The notes below the pieces were generated by a model. It was given only the letters and a program-made list of their open reading frames with translations. It was not told the DNA's origin and did no database searches. Made by a program: the position numbers and the translations under genes. Source: JBCCCJ01 sp039029315 (GTDB lineage Bacteria; Bacteroidota; Bacteroidia; J057). Taken from it: a DNA stretch of 64,000 bases. This document shows, piece after piece, positions 44,407-53,853 of this stretch (the first letter of the stretch is position 1; each line of letters opens with the position of its first letter). The DNA lies in assembly GCA_039029315.1 (NCBI GenBank), contig JBCCGK010000044.1, forward strand, positions 1 through 64,000. The letters run 5' to 3'.

Positions 44407-44523
44407 TGGTTCTCAGATTTTCATTGGGTAAAACTGAGGGGCAAAATTACAAACTCCTGAAAGATTGGGCAAACATAAGTTTCTTTGAAATCCCGAATTA
44501 CTTTCCTAGATTGCACTTAACAA

Positions 44524-44568
44524 TGTTAGGATATATGACAAACCGATCCTAACTCCTTGATCCTAACA
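44524..44568. promoter_or_regulatory. Three-half-site operator for the adjacent TetR regulator
   Basis: Upstream of the TetR gene are TGTTAGGAT (44524-44532), ATCCTAAC (44546-44553) and ATCCTAACA (44560-44568). The first and last form a perfect 9-bp inverted repeat, and the first and second a perfect 7-bp core. The site ends 8 bp before the start codon, as expected for autoregulation. Confidence 0.5.
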
Positions 44569-44576
44569 CGCATGCT

Positions 44577-45161
44577 ATGGGTATCAAAGAACGACGTCTC
44601 CGTGAAATCGAATCTCAAAAGACAGCCATTCTTGAAGCTACACGCAAATTGGCCATTCAAAAAGGCTGGCCAGATGTGTCCATCCGCAAGATAGCTGACA
44701 TCATCGAATATACCCCACCTGTCATCTATGAGCGATTCAAGAACAAAGAGGCAATTCTCATTGAGTTAGAATCTCAAGGCTTTCGCAAACTCAAATACAC
44801 GATAGAGGAAGCACGGGAACAATCCAATGATCCACATGAACAATTGACTCTGGTTTCAGCTGCTTTTTGGGATTGGGCCTTTGCTCATGCAGAACTCTAT
44901 CAAGTGATGTTCAATTTGCAAGGTGTGCAGTCTACCCCCCCCAGCCCAAAATCTCTTCGTGATTCTGCGAACTGTGTGATTGAGATTCTCCGACAGATTC
45001 ATCTTTTTTCTTCCGAAACAGAAGGATTATTTTTCCACTGGTGGAGCATCGTGCATGGACATGTCTCCCTGGTCATGTCTGGCCAAATAGGTGGGATGAA
45101 CAGTCAGATGAGGCGCTATATGCTCAATGCTGTTGAGCGATTCGGGAAGAGTCTTTCATAA
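44577..45161 (+). CDS. TetR/AcrR regulator with WHG-type C-terminus
   Basis: A 194-residue regulator. The N-terminal helix-turn-helix is VSIRKIADIIEYTPPVIYERFKNKEAIL, and the C-terminal half has FHWWSIVHGHVSLVMSG, resembling the WHG ligand-binding subfamily of TetR proteins. No obvious target gene lies next to it: ychF is divergent with 170 bp between starts, and a lipoprotein converges on it. It may act on its own promoter through the half-sites upstream and on distant genes. Confidence 0.87.
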   Translation: MGIKERRLREIESQKTAILEATRKLAIQKGWPDVSIRKIADIIEYTPPVIYERFKNKEAILIELESQGFRKLKYTIEEAREQSNDPHEQLTLVSAAFWDWAFAHAELYQVMFNLQGVQSTPPSPKSLRDSANCVIEILRQIHLFSSETEGLFFHWWSIVHGHVSLVMSGQIGGMNSQMRRYMLNAVERFGKSLS

Positions 45162-45169
45162 AGAAAGGC

Positions 45170-45188
45170 CTGCCTAGAGTGTAGGCAG
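45170..45188 (-). terminator. Hairpin between converging TetR and lipoprotein genes
   Basis: A perfect 7-bp stem CTGCCTA/TAGGCAG (45170-45176 with 45182-45188) is followed on the minus strand by GCCTTTCTTT, serving the lipoprotein gene better than the TetR gene. Confidence 0.45.
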
Positions 45189-45220
45189 ACCTGTAAGGTA
45201 ATGTTTGAACACAAAGAACA

Positions 45221-45466
45221 TCAATCATCTACACAGGTAAAAGTGGCAGATGCTCCACCAGCAGCAGCAGCAGCAGCGTCAGCAGCAGCCTGAAGACCTT
45301 CTTTGTATGTGGTGATTTCGGCATTTGATCCACAGACTTGTGGCTGCTCAGCAGGGATGGATTGGCCAGCAAGCTCATAGGTGAATGTACAAGTGGTACA
45401 TTGCTCTCCACAAGATGAAAGAATCAAAAGGGTTGTGAGTGCTAAAAATAATTTCAACAGTTTCAT
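45221..45466 (-). CDS. Small lipoprotein with polyalanine tract
   Basis: An 81-residue lipoprotein with signal and lipobox LSSC (Cys19). The mature part has four further Cys (CTTC, QVCGS, TFTC) and an alanine run (AADAAAAAAGGA) encoded by GCA/GCT-like repeats. Cys spacing suggests a disulfide-stabilised periplasmic or surface peptide. Family unknown. Confidence 0.7.
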   Translation of the reverse strand: MKLLKLFLALTTLLILSSCGEQCTTCTFTYELAGQSIPAEQPQVCGSNAEITTYKEGLQAAADAAAAAAGGASATFTCVDD

Positions 45467-45968
45467 TTGATAAGTGTTATTAATGGTAAAAAACGGGTTG
45501 TTTACGCAAGAAGGTATCTATAAACCTGCCTGAATTTTCAGAGTAAATCTGATATTCAGATTGCCAGCCATAAGATGACTATCCAATGGATAATTGAAAA
45601 AGATCGTTTGCCAAACAATCAAAAGAAAAAGCAAAAAAAATACCCATAAGAATGGACATTCCTATGGAGAGATCAAAATAAACAAAGATAGTAGGGATCA
45701 TGGTTGGTGTTATGTGTTTGGTTGTGATGTAAATATAGGACTAGCTAGATGAAGGATCCAAATTCAATTCCATTTTTTGATATTTTAATACAATTATGTC
45801 AAGGTCTGTTTGACTCCTGTGCCTTACACTCAGATACCTGAATTCTGCATGCTTGTTGCTTCACAGGCCTCATAACAATGTTATATTTAATTACATTAAA
45901 AATTGCCTTTTTCTTTATTTTAGGAAAATTTCTAAACCTTTTATGATCTTACACGTTGATCATGATGG
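45467..45968. other. AT-rich intergenic region before the efflux operon
   Basis: About 500 bp with no supported gene between the small lipoprotein start and the efflux-operon operator. It is strongly AT-rich. Short open frames occur on both strands but lack a signal, start context or family resemblance. Confidence 0.5.
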
Positions 45969-46003
45969 AAACTATGGAAATATTGAAAGTTTCCGTAGTT
46001 TTG
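45969..46003 (+). promoter_or_regulatory. Operator and -7 promoter element of the efflux operon
   Basis: A 12-bp near-perfect inverted repeat AAACTATGGAAA/TTTCCGTAGTTT (45969-45980 with 45990-46001, spacer 9) overlaps TAGTTTTG (45996-46003), a full match to the Bacteroidota -7 consensus. It ends 17 bp before the TetR start, so repressor binding would block the promoter. Confidence 0.65.
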
Positions 46004-46020
46004 TACCTCAATTCACATAC

Positions 46021-46701
46021 ATGCCAAGAAGTATAGAATATAGAATTCTCGAACATGCTCAACATGTCTTCATGCGCTATGGAGTCAGAAGCATTACGAT
46101 GGATGATTTGGCGAAAGGACTTGGCATTTCCAAAAAGACTATTTATCAATATTATAGCAATAAGGCAGACCTTGTCTATGAAGTTTCCAAGGCTCATTTC
46201 AGGCAGGAAGAGCAAAATTGTGAAATTGCGGCTCAATCAGCTGTTGATGCCATAGATGAAATGGTCAAGGTAGTAAAATGGTCGCTGGAAATGTTCAGCA
46301 ATGTTGCTCCTAATCTAATTTTTGAGATCCAAAAATATTATCCCAAAGCCTGGGATTTATTTAATGAATTCCGGGAACATTTTGTCCTCCGGGAGCTTCG
46401 AAAAAATCTTCAAAGGGGCATTGAAGAAGGATTATATCGGAAGAACTTGAACCTGGAGATCGTTGCCAGAATGCGGATTGTTCAAATCGATATGAGCGTG
46501 AATCCCGAATACTTTCCCCCGAATGATTTTCCACCGGTCGAAGTTCAGTCCCAAATGTTCGAGACCTATATCCGCGGGATTGTCACAGAGAAAGGAAGAA
46601 GGTTATTATCCAAATATTTGGCATCTAGCCCTGAAAAAATACCCCCACCTGCTACTCACTCTATTCCATTTCCAAAAACAAAATCACAAGAACAAACATG
46701 A
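46021..46701 (+). CDS. TetR repressor heading the RND efflux operon
   Basis: A 226-residue TetR-type regulator. The helix-turn-helix ITMDDLAKGLGISKKTIYQYYSNKADLV is at about 24-51; the C-terminal ligand domain is helical and ends in a proline-rich tail. The start at ATG 46021 (MPRSIEYRILEHAQ) follows the operator; a longer frame would run through the operator and promoter. Its stop overlaps the tolC-like start (ATGA), so it is made with the pump it presumably represses. Confidence 0.9.
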   Translation: MPRSIEYRILEHAQHVFMRYGVRSITMDDLAKGLGISKKTIYQYYSNKADLVYEVSKAHFRQEEQNCEIAAQSAVDAIDEMVKVVKWSLEMFSNVAPNLIFEIQKYYPKAWDLFNEFREHFVLRELRKNLQRGIEEGLYRKNLNLEIVARMRIVQIDMSVNPEYFPPNDFPPVEVQSQMFETYIRGIVTEKGRRLLSKYLASSPEKIPPPATHSIPFPKTKSQEQT

Positions 46702-48131
46702 TCTTTGACAATGTTGTGAGAAAGATTCACTGGATTGCTTTATTTTGTGCGATGTGGATGCTCTTTTTTCAAGGAGTTGCTCAGGATCGAATGAGCTTAA
46801 CTCTCGAAGAAAGTATCCAATATGCACTCAGTAATAATAAAGAAGTCCAGAATGCGCGTTTCGATGAATACATTGCTCAAGCAAGAGTAAAAGAAATCAT
46901 CGCAAATGGCTATCCTCAAATCAGTGCGACAGCGGATCTACAGTATTTTGTAGAATTGCCTACGCAGATTCTTCCGGGCTTTTTCAACCCAAAGGTCGAT
47001 CCAACTACCGGACAACCAGTAATCGATCCTGTTACTGGCGAACCGGTGCCTGGTGATCCGCTCGAAGTCCAATTTGGCTTTCCCTGGCAATCCAATGCAG
47101 GCGTTCAGGTCAATCAGCTCATCGCTGATGGTGTCTTCTTTCTGGGATTGAAAGCTGCCAAAACCTATGTAGAAATCTCTGAAGTCGCTTCCAATCGCAC
47201 CCAGGAACAAACCGCTCTACAGGTGAGTAAGGCCTACTATCAGGCCTTGATTGCCAAAGAGCAATTGTCTATTCTCGATGCCAATCTTGCCAGGATTCAA
47301 CGACTTTTCGATGAAACCAAAGCATTGAATCAGGAAGGCTTTGTAGAGAAAATTGATGTAGATCGCCTCCAAATCAATCTGACCAATCTGGAAGTTGAGC
47401 GGGAAAAGGTGGTTAGATTTGTTGCCATGGGCAAGAATTTGCTCAAGTTCCAAATGGGCCTTCCTATTGCGACTGACATCGAGCTGACAGAAGCTGTGGA
47501 AGACCATAGCAGCCCGCCCTCCTTGATTGCTGATTTTAGCACCTTCAATCTTGAAAACAGAGTTGAGTACCGACTTCTCCAGTCTCAAAAAAAGCTGGAA
47601 GGCTATAATATTCAACGAATTAAAGCTGGCAGATATCCAAGTTTGTACGCATTTGGCAGTTATCAATACAATGCACAGCGAGATGATTTCAGCTTTTTTG
47701 ATTCTAATCAAAAATGGTTCCCCATCTCAGTGGTTGGTCTTCAGTTGAATGTCCCCATTTTTAGTGGTTTTCGTTTGAATGCACAACACCAACAATCACA
47801 GATTGCCCTCAAAAAGCTGGACAATCAGGCCGAACTACTCCAGAACTCCATTTATCTCGAACTCAGCAATTCACAAAGCAATCTTCAGAATGCGTATGAG
47901 AGCCTTGCTCGATTTCAGGATAATATTGAATTGGCCCAAAAAGTCTTCTCTGTTACCCAAATCAAATACAAAGAGGGGGTCGGTTCCAGCATTGAAGTTA
48001 ATGAAGCGGAAAATCAGTTGAAGGAGGCAGAGTCTCATTATCTCAATGGCCTGTTTGAATACCTCATGGCCCAGCTAGATTGGCAAAAAGCACAGGGTCA
48101 ATTCTCAAAATATCATGTCGAAACAGAATGA
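46698..48131 (+). CDS. TolC-family outer membrane efflux protein
   Basis: A 477-residue outer-membrane channel of the OEP/TolC family: signal peptide ending GVAQ (about residue 29), two repeated helical hairpins with typical ALSNNKEVQNARFDEYIAQARVKEI and YKEGVGSSIEVNEAENQLKEAESHYL segments. It forms the exit duct for the RND pump encoded downstream. Translation is coupled to the TetR gene. Confidence 0.93.
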   Translation: MIFDNVVRKIHWIALFCAMWMLFFQGVAQDRMSLTLEESIQYALSNNKEVQNARFDEYIAQARVKEIIANGYPQISATADLQYFVELPTQILPGFFNPKVDPTTGQPVIDPVTGEPVPGDPLEVQFGFPWQSNAGVQVNQLIADGVFFLGLKAAKTYVEISEVASNRTQEQTALQVSKAYYQALIAKEQLSILDANLARIQRLFDETKALNQEGFVEKIDVDRLQINLTNLEVEREKVVRFVAMGKNLLKFQMGLPIATDIELTEAVEDHSSPPSLIADFSTFNLENRVEYRLLQSQKKLEGYNIQRIKAGRYPSLYAFGSYQYNAQRDDFSFFDSNQKWFPISVVGLQLNVPIFSGFRLNAQHQQSQIALKKLDNQAELLQNSIYLELSNSQSNLQNAYESLARFQDNIELAQKVFSVTQIKYKEGVGSSIEVNEAENQLKEAESHYLNGLFEYLMAQLDWQKAQGQFSKYHVETE

Positions 48132-48178
48132 TTGAACAACAGAACTATCTCATCAAAAACCATAAAACAAAGCATCAC

Positions 48179-49366
48179 ATGAACAAATTACTCTGGATGG
48201 GTCTACTGGTTTCGGGATTCATGCTAGCGGCTTGCGGTTCCAAAGAACCCAGCTCCCCCGAACTTACCCTCAAATACAAAAAGCAGGCACTAGAAGCTAA
48301 GAAAGGTCAATTATTGGCTCTTAATCAGGAAATTAGCCAACTACAAGCCGAAATCGAAGAGTTGGACCCTGAGACCAAACTGAAAGTCCGTCAGACACCA
48401 GTTACGGTAAGCGAAATTGAGCAGACAACCTTCCAACATTTTGTAGAAGTACAAGGCAAGGTCGAAGCGAACAAAAATATTCAGGTCAGCTCTCAAATGG
48501 CCGGGAGAATTACACAGATCAAGGTTCAGGAAGGTCAAAGAGTTCGAAAAGGGCAGTTATTAGCTCAGTTGGATGATGCGATCATGAAAAGCAGTATAGA
48601 GGAACTAAAAACTTCTCTGGAATTGGCGACCATCATGTTCAACAAGCAAGAAAATCTATGGAAGCAGGAAATTGGCACTGAGATTCAATTCCTCACAGCC
48701 AAAAATCAGAAGGAGTCTCTCGAAAAACGACTCGTCACCCTGAATGAACAACTCTCGCTTCACAAGATTTATTCTCCCATATCAGGTTCTGTGGATGAGA
48801 TTTTGCCTAAAATCGGTGAAACAGTCAGCCCAGGATTTCCAGCCTTTCGCATTGTCAACAATTCTGACTTATCCTTAAAGGCTGATTTGTCTGAAGCCTA
48901 TGCTCCTTATATCCGGAAAGGCGATGTGGTCAAGGTACAGTTCCCAAGTTTGAATCGGGAGATCAATGGCAAAGTAAGCCTTGTAGGTTCTTCGATTGAT
49001 GCCAATGACCGGACCTTTCGGGTAGAAGTCAGGCTTCCCAGCGATCAAGCCTTCAAACCCAATATGTATGGACAGTTGTCTATCAATGACCAAACCAGAG
49101 AGGAAGCCATTTCTATCCCATTTGGAGTTGTCCAATATGCAGAAACGGGACCTTATGTCTTTATAGCTGAAGCTTCTGAAGGCGAAATATATAAGGCAAA
49201 ACAGAAGAAAATAGAACTAGGCCTGAGTACCAATGGCCAAATTGAAGTAGTAAGCGGGCTCTCTCAGGGTGATTTTTTGATCATCGCAGGGTACAAAGAG
49301 CTCAGTGATGGTCAAGAGGTTGTTGTAACCAACGATCCTGAAAATAGTCTCGCCGCAACAAAATAG
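48179..49366 (+). CDS. RND efflux periplasmic adaptor (lipoprotein)
   Basis: A 395-residue membrane-fusion protein. Lipobox LAAC (Cys18, MLAACGSK) after the start ATG 48179, a coiled-coil hairpin (about 30-65 and 130-190), the lipoyl-like segment GRITQIKVQEGQRVRKGQLLAQLDD, a beta-barrel and a membrane-proximal domain. It links the TolC-like channel to the pump. The longer frame starts inside tolC and lacks a signal. Confidence 0.93.
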   Translation: MNKLLWMGLLVSGFMLAACGSKEPSSPELTLKYKKQALEAKKGQLLALNQEISQLQAEIEELDPETKLKVRQTPVTVSEIEQTTFQHFVEVQGKVEANKNIQVSSQMAGRITQIKVQEGQRVRKGQLLAQLDDAIMKSSIEELKTSLELATIMFNKQENLWKQEIGTEIQFLTAKNQKESLEKRLVTLNEQLSLHKIYSPISGSVDEILPKIGETVSPGFPAFRIVNNSDLSLKADLSEAYAPYIRKGDVVKVQFPSLNREINGKVSLVGSSIDANDRTFRVEVRLPSDQAFKPNMYGQLSINDQTREEAISIPFGVVQYAETGPYVFIAEASEGEIYKAKQKKIELGLSTNGQIEVVSGLSQGDFLIIAGYKELSDGQEVVVTNDPENSLAATK

Positions 49367-49401
49367 AAACCCATCAATTGGTCTGATACAGACCCTATCT
49401 C

Positions 49402-52400
49402 ATGAGTAATAAATTTCGCGAATTTCCAATATCCAGTTGGGCCATTGACAATCGTGTAACCATTTTTTTGCTGGCTGTTGTCATTACAGTTGCCGGATTG
49501 GTTTCCTTCAATGCCTTGCCCAAGGAGAATTTCCCGGAGATTGCTTTTCCAGTCATTTTTGTTTCTACTCCTTATCCCGGCACCTCTGCTGAGGACATCG
49601 AAAACCTTGTGAGTAGAAAAATCGAAAAGGAATTAAAAAGTGTCGAAGGGATCAAAAAAATTAACAGTACCTCTATTCAGGACTTCTCATCTGTCTTTGT
49701 TGAATTCGAAACAGATGTTGACTTAGATGAAGCCAAAAGAGAAGTTCAGGAAGCGGTAGATCGTTCCAAAAGTAATCTTCCCAATGATCTTCCAACCGAT
49801 CCTCAGGTAATCGACATCAATTTATCTGAGATTCCGATCATGTTTCTCAACATTTCGGGGCCTTTTACCAATGCCAAGCTCAAGCAATATGCTGAGACCT
49901 TGCAGGATGAATTAGAGGGGATGAAAGAGATCCTCCGGGTAGACATCGTTGGGGCCCCTGAGAAAGAAATACAAGTCAATGTCGATTTGTATAAAATGGA
50001 ATTGGCCAGTATAACGCTGGACAATATTGAACAGACCATTGCAGGTGAGAATGTCATTGTTTCTGGTGGAGAACTGGAATTGGCCCAACAAAAGGTCGCC
50101 CTACGACTCAATGGTCAATTCACCAGCATCAATCAGATCCAAAATTTGGTAATTCGATCAGGCAAAGGAAACAGTGCTTACTTGAAAGATATTGCCGAGG
50201 TAAAAGAAGGCTTCAAAGATCAGGAAAGTTATGCGCGCCTGAATGGAGAGCCTGTGATGACATTGAATGTGATTAAGAAAGGAGGAGAAAATCTGGTTTC
50301 AGCTGCAGACAATATTGAAGAAGCCATTGCTGATTTGAAGGAAAGAAAGTTCCCAGAGAACTTGACAATTACCACTTCGGCTGACCAGTCAGTTCTGACG
50401 AAAAACACCCTGAATGAGTTGACCAATACCATTATTTTTGGTTTCATTCTGGTTACCATTGTCCTTATGTTTTTCATGGGGGTCCGGGATGCCTTATTCG
50501 TCGGTCTTGCTGTTCCCCTCTCTTCCTTTATCGCTTTTGCCTTCCTCCCCACGCTTGGCTTCACCATGAACCTCATTGTTCTGTTTTCTTTCATCCTTGC
50601 GATGGGAATTGTGGTAGACAATGCCATTGTGGTGATAGAAAACACCTACCGCATTTTCACAGAGCAAGGGATGGATATCACACAGGCAGCCAAGAAAGCT
50701 GCGGGAGAGGTCATTGGACCTGTATTCTCAGGAACATTGACAACTATTTGTCCATTCCTTCCACTTCTATTCTGGAAGGGGCCTGTTGGTGAGTTCATGG
50801 GATTCATGCCGGTGGTTATGATCATTACTCTCTTCGCCTCTCTGTTTGTAGCCTATGTGATCAATCCAGTATTCGCTGTTACATTCATGAAGAAAAAGGA
50901 TTATGATGCGCCAATTCCACATCGTCAGGTATTGATTTACACGATAGCAGGAATCATTTTGGGTGTATTGTTCCGCATTGGCTCAGTTCCAACGATGGGT
51001 AACCTGATGTTCTTCATGGTTGGATTTGTATTGCTTAACGCCTATGTCCTCCGCTTTGCCATCAATTGGTTCCAATTAACTGCGATTCCTTCTATCAAAG
51101 CAGGATATCGACGTGTCTTGAATTGGTCCGTAGATCATCAAGTAGCTGTTTATTTGGGCACCTTCGCAGTGATTGTTCTTACGGTTATAGGTGTTGCTTC
51201 GGCTGATTTGAAGTTCATTCAGTTCCCGACGGCAGAACCCAACTTCATCTATGTGTATAATGAAATGCCGAATGGAACCAACATTGAAGTAACAGATTCT
51301 GTAACTCGCATCCTTGAAAAACGAGTGATTGATGTCATCGGAGAAGACAATCCAATTGTCAAATCCATGATCACCAATATTGCCATAGGAGCAGGAGATG
51401 CCAATTCATTTGACCAAAGTGCGTCCAAACCCCACAAAGGAAAAATCACAGTTGAATTCGTTGGAGTTAAAGAGCGTGGGGGGCAATCAACAAGTGATTT
51501 ATTGGCCCAGGTTCGGGAAGTAGTGAAAGGACTCCCAGGCACAAAGGTAACGGCGGAACAGGAAAAGAATGAGCCTCCTGGTAGCGCTCCCATTGAAGTT
51601 CTGATTACTTCCGAGGATTTCGGTGATATGATGGGGGTGAGTGAAGATCTTTTTGCCTTTCTCGACTCTCTCAATATCGGTGGAATTGAAAAATTCAAAT
51701 GGGACGTAGATGAAAAACGACCAGAGATTCTTCTGGATATCAACCGTCAAAAGGCCAGCGAATTGGGCTTGAGCAGTGGGCAAATTGGGATGGCTGTTAG
51801 AACAGCTCTATTCGGCAAGGAAGTATCCAAATACAAAACCCTGGAAGATGACTATCCGATACAGTTGCGCGCTGATGAGAAATATCGGCAGGATCCCTCT
51901 TCCCTTTTGGATATGCGGATCACTTATATGGATATGGCAACCGGCCGATTCAAATCAGTGCCGATCTCCGCAGTAACTTCCTTAAGATATTCTGCCTCTT
52001 ATGGGGGAATCAATCGGACCGATCTTGAAAAATCAGTTCAAATTACTTCCAATGTTTTAACAGATGCCAATGTTAATGATGTTTTTTCTGAAGTAGAATT
52101 TTGGGTGAGTAATTTTGAGAAACAAGGGAGAGGAATCAAAGGTGTAGACATTGCTGTGGGTGGCCAAACCAAGGATATGGAAGAAGAGGGAGCCTTTCTC
52201 GGCATGGCATTCATGGCTGCCATTCTTCTGATCATCTTGATTCTGGTTACCCAGTTCAACTCGATCTCCAGTGTATTCATCATCATCAGCCAGGTATTTT
52301 TGAGTTGTATTGGCGTATTTTTGGGACATGCTGTGATGGGACTTGACTTCTCAGTCATCCTTTCTGGTGTAGGTCTGGTCGTTCTGGCAGGGATTGTGGT

Positions 52401-52887
52401 AAACAATGGAATCATCCTGCTTGATTATATTGAGTTATTGCGAAAGCGAGGGATGTCTCTGAAAGAGGCGGTGGTAGAAGGTGGAGCCACCAGATTTACA
52501 CCTGTTCTCCTCACGGCTTCCTCTACCGTATTAGGACTTGTGCCATTGGCCTTCTCATTGAATGTGAATTTTGGGACCTTGCTTTCTAGCCTAAACCCAC
52601 AAATTTTCTTTGGAGGAGACAGCAGCGTATTCTGGGAGCCATTTGCCTGGTCAGTCATTTTTGGTCTCAGCTTCGCCACAGTCGTAACCCTCGTGATTGT
52701 TCCTGTGATGTATTATGGAGTCAAGCGATTGAAAGAGATTGTCAAAGAACGCTTTTTCACCTCAGATTCCTCTATTGAACAAGATCCCTCTGATGAGTTG
52801 ATTGACAATCCAAACACCCACGTAAATGGGAATGGAAATGGCCACCCCAATCAACCCACATCGAAACAGGATACTGCCACTGTATAG
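49402..52887 (+). CDS. RND efflux pump inner-membrane subunit
   Basis: A 1161-residue resistance-nodulation-division transporter with twelve transmembrane helices in two repeats separated by large periplasmic loops. Early motifs (PEIAFPVIFVSTPYPGTSAEDIENLVS) and GIVVDNAIVVIENTY in TM4 are typical; the position of AcrB's paired Asp407-Asp408 reads DN, so one proton-relay acid is present. The acidic, Asn/Gly-rich tail after about 1120 is longer than usual. Substrate class (drugs, detergents or dyes) is not determinable. Last gene of the tetR-tolC-adaptor-RND operon, followed by a terminator. Confidence 0.95.
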   Translation: MSNKFREFPISSWAIDNRVTIFLLAVVITVAGLVSFNALPKENFPEIAFPVIFVSTPYPGTSAEDIENLVSRKIEKELKSVEGIKKINSTSIQDFSSVFVEFETDVDLDEAKREVQEAVDRSKSNLPNDLPTDPQVIDINLSEIPIMFLNISGPFTNAKLKQYAETLQDELEGMKEILRVDIVGAPEKEIQVNVDLYKMELASITLDNIEQTIAGENVIVSGGELELAQQKVALRLNGQFTSINQIQNLVIRSGKGNSAYLKDIAEVKEGFKDQESYARLNGEPVMTLNVIKKGGENLVSAADNIEEAIADLKERKFPENLTITTSADQSVLTKNTLNELTNTIIFGFILVTIVLMFFMGVRDALFVGLAVPLSSFIAFAFLPTLGFTMNLIVLFSFILAMGIVVDNAIVVIENTYRIFTEQGMDITQAAKKAAGEVIGPVFSGTLTTICPFLPLLFWKGPVGEFMGFMPVVMIITLFASLFVAYVINPVFAVTFMKKKDYDAPIPHRQVLIYTIAGIILGVLFRIGSVPTMGNLMFFMVGFVLLNAYVLRFAINWFQLTAIPSIKAGYRRVLNWSVDHQVAVYLGTFAVIVLTVIGVASADLKFIQFPTAEPNFIYVYNEMPNGTNIEVTDSVTRILEKRVIDVIGEDNPIVKSMITNIAIGAGDANSFDQSASKPHKGKITVEFVGVKERGGQSTSDLLAQVREVVKGLPGTKVTAEQEKNEPPGSAPIEVLITSEDFGDMMGVSEDLFAFLDSLNIGGIEKFKWDVDEKRPEILLDINRQKASELGLSSGQIGMAVRTALFGKEVSKYKTLEDDYPIQLRADEKYRQDPSSLLDMRITYMDMATGRFKSVPISAVTSLRYSASYGGINRTDLEKSVQITSNVLTDANVNDVFSEVEFWVSNFEKQGRGIKGVDIAVGGQTKDMEEEGAFLGMAFMAAILLIILILVTQFNSISSVFIIISQVFLSCIGVFLGHAVMGLDFSVILSGVGLVVLAGIVVNNGIILLDYIELLRKRGMSLKEAVVEGGATRFTPVLLTASSTVLGLVPLAFSLNVNFGTLLSSLNPQIFFGGDSSVFWEPFAWSVIFGLSFATVVTLVIVPVMYYGVKRLKEIVKERFFTSDSSIEQDPSDELIDNPNTHVNGNGNGHPNQPTSKQDTATV

Positions 52888-52911
52888 AATTAGTTCCTTT
52901 TAGGTTTCCTG

Positions 52912-52956
52912 CCTCCCTGCATTGAAGTTTTTTTCATGTAGGGAGGTTCTGTTTTT
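52912..52956 (+). terminator. Terminator of the efflux operon
   Basis: An 11-bp stem CCTCCCTGCAT/ATGTAGGGAGG (52912-52922 with 52936-52946, one G-T pair) followed by TTCTGTTTTT, 24 bp after the RND stop. Confidence 0.76.
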
Positions 52957-53000
52957 GACTTTTGTCTAAAATTGCCGTCCTTATAAAAAACCCATTCATT

Positions 53001-53552
53001 ATGAAATTGGAACACATTGTACTTATTTTAGGAGGAATACTTGGAATTGCCGGATTCTTTTTCCCTTATCTTCATCTCGATACCACCACTATTGGCCTTT
53101 CTCTCGGAGAAATAAGTATGAGTGGGTATACCTATGTGAGGTGTTTTCTTGATAATTTTGGTCTTCTGGAGTTTGATGGAGATTATCGTTGGCTTCGATG
53201 GTCAGCAGAATTGTGGAATGATGCCTCCAATCCAATGGGACTTGGCAAAGCCATCGCCATGACCTTTATCCAATCGCTTCCAATCATGATGCTCTTATAT
53301 TCCCTTGGACATTTCTTTCGAGGAATAACAGGCAAACAATATAAAAGAGGCATTATGTTCAACTTATTGTTCATGGGATTGGCCTGGGGAACCTTTTATT
53401 TCATCAGCATGGACGGTAGTTATCTCTTTTTAGGCGAAACAGCGACAGAGACATTGAACTTCTTCAAGATTGCAGGCTTGGGATATTGGCTGTCTTTTGG
53501 CGGTATCTTATTGGCAGGGATTTCCTTATTTTTTGAGAAAAAATCTTCATAA
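53001..53552 (+). CDS. Four-helix membrane protein of unknown function
   Basis: A 183-residue integral membrane protein with about four transmembrane segments (5-25, about 85-105, 115-135, 155-178). No recognised motif. The ATG at 53001 (MKLEHIVLILGGI) is chosen; a TTG 13 codons upstream is unlikely. It is flanked by two terminators and is probably monocistronic. Confidence 0.62.
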   Translation: MKLEHIVLILGGILGIAGFFFPYLHLDTTTIGLSLGEISMSGYTYVRCFLDNFGLLEFDGDYRWLRWSAELWNDASNPMGLGKAIAMTFIQSLPIMMLLYSLGHFFRGITGKQYKRGIMFNLLFMGLAWGTFYFISMDGSYLFLGETATETLNFFKIAGLGYWLSFGGILLAGISLFFEKKSS

Positions 53553-53579
53553 CATACAAAAACTATTTTGGTCTTTGTT

Positions 53580-53618
53580 GCCTTCTTGGGAAAATTCCAG
53601 GAAGGCAGCTTTTTTTTT
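53580..53618 (+). terminator. Terminator upstream of the SAM riboswitch
   Basis: A 10-bp stem GCCTTCTTGG/CCAGGAAGGC (53580-53589 with 53597-53606, one G-T pair) followed by AGC and nine T residues. It isolates the riboswitch-controlled genes from the membrane-protein gene. Confidence 0.82.
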
Positions 53619-53669
53619 GGATTTGAGCCAAAACTTGAGTTGGTTTGTACCGTCTGCATCAGCAGATTG

Positions 53670-53769
53670 ATTTATTCAGAAGAGGTGAGAGAACAGGCTC
53701 TATGACCCTCTGGCAACCTTCTCCGTGAGAAACGGTGCCAATTCCTGCCCAGAAATGGGAAAGATAAAT
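53670..53769 (+). ncRNA. SAM-I (S-box) riboswitch
   Basis: The conserved SAM-I core is readable: AGAGGTGAGAGAAC (kink-turn side), GGCTCTATGACCCTCTGGCAACC (P3 and J3/4), then CGGTGCCAATTCCTGCCC. A closing P1 stem of six pairs (53670-53675 with 53764-53769) brackets it. It lies 84 bp before the osmC-like gene and should turn the osmC-metZ transcript off when SAM is high. No clear downstream terminator was found, so translational control is possible. Confidence 0.88.
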
Positions 53770-53853
53770 GCCAAATCATGATTGATCCTTATTTTTTTCA
53801 TTTTTCATCTCTCTTCCCCCAAACAGGAAGAGCATTAGTCATTATACACGCAT

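Noticed and set aside
45595..45705. Short hydrophobic minus-strand frame of about 40 residues
   Set aside because: No lipobox, no homology style and weak start context; treated as non-coding.
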